Shown: one piece after another, positions 40,184-43,262 of the stretch
How positions within the stretch are numbered: the first letter of the stretch is position 1
How the letters are laid out: every line of letters begins with the position of its first letter
Assembly (NCBI GenBank): GCA_035565335.1
Contig: DATMSO010000083.1
Coordinates: 1 to 43,262, forward strand
From: Methylovorus sp035565335
GTDB taxonomy: Bacteria; Pseudomonadota; Gammaproteobacteria; Burkholderiales; Methylophilaceae
Length of the DNA stretch: 43,262 nt
Direction of reading: 5' to 3'
The notes under the pieces: model-generated
What the model saw: only the letters and a program-made list of their open reading frames with translations
Told to the model about the DNA's origin: nothing
The model's database searches: none
Position numbers and translations under genes: made by a program

Positions 40184-40366
40184 ATGCCTTATATCAATAT
40201 CAAGCATGCCGGCCCTTTAAGCCGCGAGCAAAAAGCAAAAATTGCCGAAGAAGTGACCAAGACCATGGAGCGCGTAGCGAACAAGCCAGCCAGCTACACC
40301 TACATCACCTTTGACGAGGTGGAATATGAGGACTGGGCGATTGCCGGCAAGCTGCTGGACGAATAA
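40184..40366 (+). CDS. 4-oxalocrotonate tautomerase family enzyme
   Basis: A 60-residue member of the tautomerase superfamily, which assembles into hexamers. The catalytic Pro directly follows the initiator Met (MPYINIKHAG), which fixes the start, and AAGGAGG precedes it by six bases. SREQKAKIAEEVTKTM and YITFDEVEYEDWAIAG cover the rest of the fold. The substrate is unknown: there are no aromatic meta-cleavage genes nearby, so it is not evidence for catechol degradation. Probably a single gene, or co-transcribed with the CDF gene. Confidence 0.9.
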   Translation: MPYINIKHAGPLSREQKAKIAEEVTKTMERVANKPASYTYITFDEVEYEDWAIAGKLLDE

Positions 40367-40410
40367 ATCCATACACCGTTGCATGCGGTGAGCCCCGCCG
40401 CGACGGTGAC

Positions 40411-40445
40411 GCCCGGCGCTATTGCAGGTGGGATGTCCGCCGGGC
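40411..40445. repeat. Perfect GC-rich inverted repeat upstream of uvrC
   Basis: GCCCGGCG (40411-40418) and CGCCGGGC (40438-40445) flank a 19-bp spacer. No T-tract follows. It lies between the tautomerase stop and the uvrC start and could be a transcript-end or leader structure. Confidence 0.5.
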
Positions 40446-40488
40446 CACTTCAGCTTCTACTCTTCAGGCTGCCTTTAATCTGAACCTT

Positions 40489-42291
40489 ATGTTTGACCCG
40501 AAACCCATACTGAAAAACCTGCCCAATCTGCCGGGCGTGTATCGCATGATCAATGCCGAAGAAACGGTGATCTATGTGGGCAAGGCGCGTGACCTTAAAA
40601 AGCGCGTGTCGTCGTATTTTCAGAAAAATCTGCCCAGCCCACGCACGCGCATGATGGTGTCGCAGATCGCCCGCATCGAAACCACGGTGACCCGCTCGGA
40701 AGCCGAAGCCCTGCTGCTTGAGAATAACCTCATCAAGAGCTTCATGCCGCGTTACAACGTGCTGTTTCGCGATGACAAGTCTTATCCATATATCACCCTG
40801 ACCGGCGATGCCTTTCCCCGGCTGGCCTTTCACCGTGGCACCCAGCGCAAGGGCAACAGTTATTTCGGGCCGTTTCCCAATGCGGTAGCAGTGCGCGAAA
40901 GCATACAGTTGCTGCAGAAGGTCTTCCGGCTGCGCACCTGCGAAAACACGGTGTTTGCCAACCGCTCGCGGCCCTGTTTGCAATACCAGATTCAACGTTG
41001 CACTGCGCCTTGCGTGAATTTTATTTCCGAAGAGGATTACCGGCGCGATGTCAGCCATGCCACCCTGTTTTTGCAGGGGCGCGAACAGCAGGTGATGGAT
41101 GAGCTGAGCCAGAAGATGATGCAGGCTGCCGAGGCGCAGGAGTACGAGCTGGCGGCCGTGCACCGTGACCGCATGCAGAGCCTGCGCCAGGTACAGGCCA
41201 GGCAGTTCGTCAGTGACTTCAGCATCAGCGATGCCGACGTGATTGCCTGTGCCGAGCTGCATGGCCAGTTGTGCGTGAATCTGGTGATGATACGTGGCGG
41301 GCGTCATCTGGGCGATAAAAGCCATTTCCCTAAAAATGCCGATGGCGCTGATGTGGGTATGACCGCCGAAGCCTTCATCGAGCAGCACTACATGCCGCAA
41401 AATACGCCGCCGCTGATTATCGTCGGCGTGGAAGGCATGGAAACCGCCGAGCTGGAAGAAGTGCTGAGCGATCAGGCCGGCCGCAAGGTCAAGATCAATA
41501 CCAACCCCATAGGCGATAAGCGGGTCTGGCTCAAGATGGCGCAGACCAATGCCGAACTGGCGCTGGAACAGCGCAGTGCTGCCAATGCCAATCAGCAGGC
41601 GCGCCTGGTGGCGTTGCGCGAGGCACTGGATTTGCCGGAGACCACGGAACGCATCGAGTGTTTTGATATCAGTCATACCATGGGCGAAGCAACGGTGGCC
41701 TCCTGTGTCGTGTTTGACCGCGGCGCCATGCAGAACTCGGAATATCGCCGTTACAACATCACCGGCATTACCCCCGGCGATGATTATGCTGCCATGCGCG
41801 ACGCCCTGACGCGCCGCTACAAAAAGGTCGCGGCAGGCGAGGGGCTGTTGCCTGATCTGGTCTTCATCGATGGTGGCAAGGGCCAGCTTGGGGTTGCAGT
41901 GGAAGTCATGCATGAAGTAGGCTTGCCAGACATCCAGCTGATAGGCATTGCCAAGGGCGAAGAACGCAAGCCGGGGCTGGAGCAGATGTTCTTCCCGGAT
42001 CGCGATACGCCAGTCGGCTTGCGCAATGATCATCCGGGCTTGCATCTTCTGCAGCAGATACGCGATGAAGCGCACCGGTTTGCCATTACCGGACACCGCG
42101 CCCGTCGCGGCAAGGCACGCATGCATTCCAGCCTGGAAGACATCGCCGGCATTGGTGCCAAGCGGCGCCAGCGTCTCCTGACCCGCTTTGGCGGGCTCGA
42201 TGGCGTCAAAAATGCCAGTGCCGACGAGCTGGCGCAGGTGGAAGGCATCAGCCCGCTGCTGGCGCAAAAAATATACGACGAATTACACTAA
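40489..42291 (+). CDS. uvrC: Excinuclease ABC subunit C
   Basis: Makes both incisions in nucleotide excision repair with UvrA/UvrB. 600 residues in the standard order: GIY-YIG endonuclease (LPGVYRMINAEETVIYVGKA, residues 14-33) for the 3' cut; the Cys-rich RPCLQYQIQRCTAPC; UVR motif binding UvrB (about 200-235, QEYELAAVHRDRMQSLR); the RNase H-like endonuclease for the 5' cut, with Asp in ECFDISHTMGE and DLVFIDGGKGQ; and tandem helix-hairpin-helix at the end (IAGIGAKRRQRLL). The ATG at 40489 lacks a good ribosome-binding site. pgsA follows 43 bp downstream. Confidence 0.97.
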   Translation: MFDPKPILKNLPNLPGVYRMINAEETVIYVGKARDLKKRVSSYFQKNLPSPRTRMMVSQIARIETTVTRSEAEALLLENNLIKSFMPRYNVLFRDDKSYPYITLTGDAFPRLAFHRGTQRKGNSYFGPFPNAVAVRESIQLLQKVFRLRTCENTVFANRSRPCLQYQIQRCTAPCVNFISEEDYRRDVSHATLFLQGREQQVMDELSQKMMQAAEAQEYELAAVHRDRMQSLRQVQARQFVSDFSISDADVIACAELHGQLCVNLVMIRGGRHLGDKSHFPKNADGADVGMTAEAFIEQHYMPQNTPPLIIVGVEGMETAELEEVLSDQAGRKVKINTNPIGDKRVWLKMAQTNAELALEQRSAANANQQARLVALREALDLPETTERIECFDISHTMGEATVASCVVFDRGAMQNSEYRRYNITGITPGDDYAAMRDALTRRYKKVAAGEGLLPDLVFIDGGKGQLGVAVEVMHEVGLPDIQLIGIAKGEERKPGLEQMFFPDRDTPVGLRNDHPGLHLLQQIRDEAHRFAITGHRARRGKARMHSSLEDIAGIGAKRRQRLLTRFGGLDGVKNASADELAQVEGISPLLAQKIYDELH

Positions 42292-42334
42292 CAATAACAA
42301 CGCATTATCTGAATAGAAAAAGGCGACCCCGTAC

Positions 42335-42904
42335 ATGCATTGGAATATTCCCAATACGCTTACTGTAACCCGCATCCTGATGATCCCGATCTTCGTCGGG
42401 ATATTCTATATGCCGGTCAGCGTGATCCCGGCTCATTGGGTCAACTTCACTGCCGCTCTACTGTTTGCGCTGGCCGCGCTGACCGACTGGTTCGATGGCT
42501 ATCTGGCCCGCAAGCTCAATCAGACCTCGGCGTTCGGGGCATTCCTGGACCCGGTGGCGGACAAGCTCATGGTTGCCGCCGCCCTGGTCGTGCTGGTGGA
42601 TTTTGAACGCGTGGGCGCGGTGATCGCCTTCATCATCATCGGCCGGGAGATTGCCATCAGCGCTCTGCGCGAATGGATGGCTGGCATGGGCGAGGGCAGC
42701 AGCGTTGCCGTGGCGCAAATCGGCAAGTTCAAGACCACGGTGCAAATGGCCGCCATCCTGTTTTTGCTTTATCACGACCCGATTGCCGGACTGGACATTC
42801 AACTGATCGGTACCGTGCTGATATGGATCGCGGCATTTTTGACATTGCTGTCAATGGCTTACTATTTGAAGGCGGCCTGGCCCCGCATGAAAGAGAGAAA
42901 ATAA
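42335..42904 (+). CDS. pgsA: CDP-diacylglycerol-glycerol-3-phosphate 3-phosphatidyltransferase
   Basis: Makes phosphatidylglycerol phosphate, the committed step to phosphatidylglycerol and cardiolipin, in the inner membrane. 189 residues with about five spans. The CDP-alcohol phosphotransferase signature DG-x2-AR-x8-G-x3-D-x3-D is complete: residues DWFDGYLARKLNQTS then FGAFLDPVADK. The opening MHWNIPNTLTVTRILMIPIFVG is typical. The start ATG is at 42335, with AAAGG about 11 bases upstream. It follows uvrC, as in many proteobacteria, and is followed by the tRNA cluster. Confidence 0.96.
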   Translation: MHWNIPNTLTVTRILMIPIFVGIFYMPVSVIPAHWVNFTAALLFALAALTDWFDGYLARKLNQTSAFGAFLDPVADKLMVAAALVVLVDFERVGAVIAFIIIGREIAISALREWMAGMGEGSSVAVAQIGKFKTTVQMAAILFLLYHDPIAGLDIQLIGTVLIWIAAFLTLLSMAYYLKAAWPRMKERK

Positions 42905-42917
42905 GGCGCAGCGGGTG

Positions 42918-42945
42918 TTGACACAACCCCGAAAATCCTTAAAAT
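42918..42945 (+). promoter_or_regulatory. Strong tRNA promoter
   Basis: A perfect TTGACA (42918-42923), a 16-bp spacer and TAAAAT (42940-42945), followed by the GC-rich discriminator GGCGCC. Transcription would begin about 10 nt before the tRNA. This arrangement is typical of stringently controlled (ppGpp/DksA) stable RNA promoters. Confidence 0.9.
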
Positions 42946-42961
42946 GGCGCCTTCTTTCGAT

Positions 42962-43037
42962 GCGGGAATAGCTCAGTTGGTAGAGCGCAACCTTGCCAAG
43001 GTTGAGGTCGCGAGTTCGAGACTCGTTTCCCGCTCCA
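42962..43037 (+). tRNA. tRNA-Gly(GCC), copy 1
   Basis: 76 nt with encoded CCA. Acceptor stem GCGGGAA/TTCCCGC; anticodon loop TTGCCAA gives anticodon GCC; GTTCGAG T-loop. Identical in sequence to the copy at 43187. It is placed directly after the strong promoter and directly before an intrinsic terminator. Confidence 0.97.
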
Positions 43038-43042
43038 GATTA

Positions 43043-43081
43043 AAAAAAGGGAAAGCAGCGCATGTATGCTTTCCCTTTTTT
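43043..43081. terminator. Intrinsic terminator inside the tRNA cluster
   Basis: A perfect 15-bp stem: AAAAAAGGGAAAGCA (43043-43057) and TGCTTTCCCTTTTTT (43067-43081), loop GCGCATGTA. It ends 25 bp before the tRNA-Cys gene, leaving no room for a separate promoter of standard layout. The A- and T-tracts make it usable in both directions. Confidence 0.92.
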
Positions 43082-43098
43082 GCTCCGGATTGAACTCC

Positions 43099-43114
43099 GG
43101 CGCGATGGCGCGAT
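43099..43114 (+). repeat. 8-bp tandem duplication at the 5' end of tRNA-Cys
   Basis: GGCGCGAT occurs at 43099-43106 and again at 43107-43114. The second copy is the start of the mature tRNA, the first lies in the leader and could compete for the 3' acceptor strand. Confidence 0.85.
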
Positions 43115-43180
43115 AGCAAAGCGGTTATGCCGCGGCCTGCAAAGCCGTTTAGGCCGGTTCGACTCCGGCTCGCGCCTCCA
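43107..43180 (+). tRNA. tRNA-Cys(GCA)
   Basis: 74 nt with encoded CCA. Acceptor stem GGCGCGA/TCGCGCC; the anticodon loop CTGCAAA gives anticodon GCA. It matches E. coli tRNA-Cys closely in the D-arm (AAAGCGGTTATG) and T-arm (GGTTCGACTCC). The upstream terminator and the duplicated 8-mer are unusual features of its leader. Confidence 0.97.
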
Positions 43181-43186
43181 GTACAT

Positions 43187-43262
43187 GCGGGAATAGCTCA
43201 GTTGGTAGAGCGCAACCTTGCCAAGGTTGAGGTCGCGAGTTCGAGACTCGTTTCCCGCTCCA
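43187..43262 (+). tRNA. tRNA-Gly(GCC), copy 2
   Basis: 76 nt, base-for-base identical to copy 1 (42962-43037), ending exactly at the last base of the window. Anticodon GCC. It follows tRNA-Cys by 6 bp and is probably processed from the same transcript. Genes beyond it are not visible. Confidence 0.96.

Noticed and set aside
39074..40207. A long minus-strand frame opposite the CDF transporter and tautomerase genes
   Set aside because: It spans two real genes and its gap, and its Gln/His-rich product is typical of a shadow frame.
40184..40366. Aromatic meta-cleavage pathway
   Set aside because: The tautomerase is alone; no dioxygenase, hydrolase or hydratase genes are near.
40450..42267. A long open frame (about 600 codons) on the minus strand opposite uvrC
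   Set aside because: It mirrors the conserved uvrC codons in the opposite frame; high GC and codon bias leave few stops. The deduced protein is His/Gln/Arg-rich without domains.
1..43262. CRISPR array or insertion sequences
   Set aside because: No regularly spaced repeats, no transposase motifs and no terminal inverted repeats were found on reading through the window.

Overview
The window is a contiguous piece of a moderately GC-rich proteobacterial chromosome, densely packed with housekeeping and stress genes. Gene order and protein character point to a betaproteobacterium, and my recollection of the proteins points to the methylotrophic Methylophilaceae. That family-level call is an inference: no methanol or methylamine oxidation gene is visible. 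The order uvrC, pgsA, tRNA-Gly, tRNA-Cys is shared with enterobacteria. surE-pcm-nlpD, the psiE-type/moxR/DUF58/tgpA block and wrbA followed by DUF2069 are also classical neighbourhoods. No CRISPR array, insertion sequence, integrase or intact prophage was seen.

Layout. 1-4.9 kb: 5'-truncated DAHP synthase (aroG type), an EutR-like AraC regulator, the 23S rRNA methyltransferase rlmD, and an isochorismatase-GNAT pair. 5.1-10.6 kb: an oligopeptide-type ABC importer with a lipoprotein receptor and two permeases but no ATPase. It encloses a YkuD-family enzyme without signal peptide, resembling cytoplasmic LD-carboxypeptidases of peptidoglycan recycling. A queuosine-precursor transporter and nagZ follow, so the stretch reads as a candidate muropeptide-recycling locus. 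10.7-16.5 kb: a Bax-inhibitor-1 family protein, then the leftward unit psiE-type, moxR, DUF58, tgpA, tadA. 16.6-21.3 kb: a YhaJ-like LysR regulator divergent from flavodoxin, yceI, Old Yellow Enzyme and nitroreductase genes, with two matching palindromes in the shared promoter region, then a thioredoxin-like gene. 21.3-28.2 kb: surE-pcm-nlpD plus a small membrane protein in the place where rpoS often lies, then the tight unit purB, NYN-LOTUS, wrbA, hugZ-like, DUF2069.

28.2-32.3 kb is the least ordinary part: a small EF-hand protein with an unusual leader, a PAS-GGDEF-EAL protein, 665 bp without an obvious gene holding a possible short transcription unit, tandem terminator-like hairpins and an AT-rich palindromic patch, then a Mu-type-HTH/S24 regulator whose catalytic serine is replaced by glycine. 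32.5-43.3 kb: acnB, a DUF3016 protein, an unrecognised HTH-containing protein, a UPF0114 protein, sodC-rlmJ, a two-EF-hand protein, a His-rich zinc-type CDF transporter, a small tautomerase, uvrC, pgsA and a tRNA Gly-Cys-Gly cluster with a strong promoter and an internal terminator.

The best candidates for something undescribed are the S24-like regulator with its upstream DNA, the possible small-RNA/small-protein unit beside it, and the ATPase-less transporter locus around the LD-carboxypeptidase-like gene. All functional statements rest on reading motifs and family resemblance; no database search was run.
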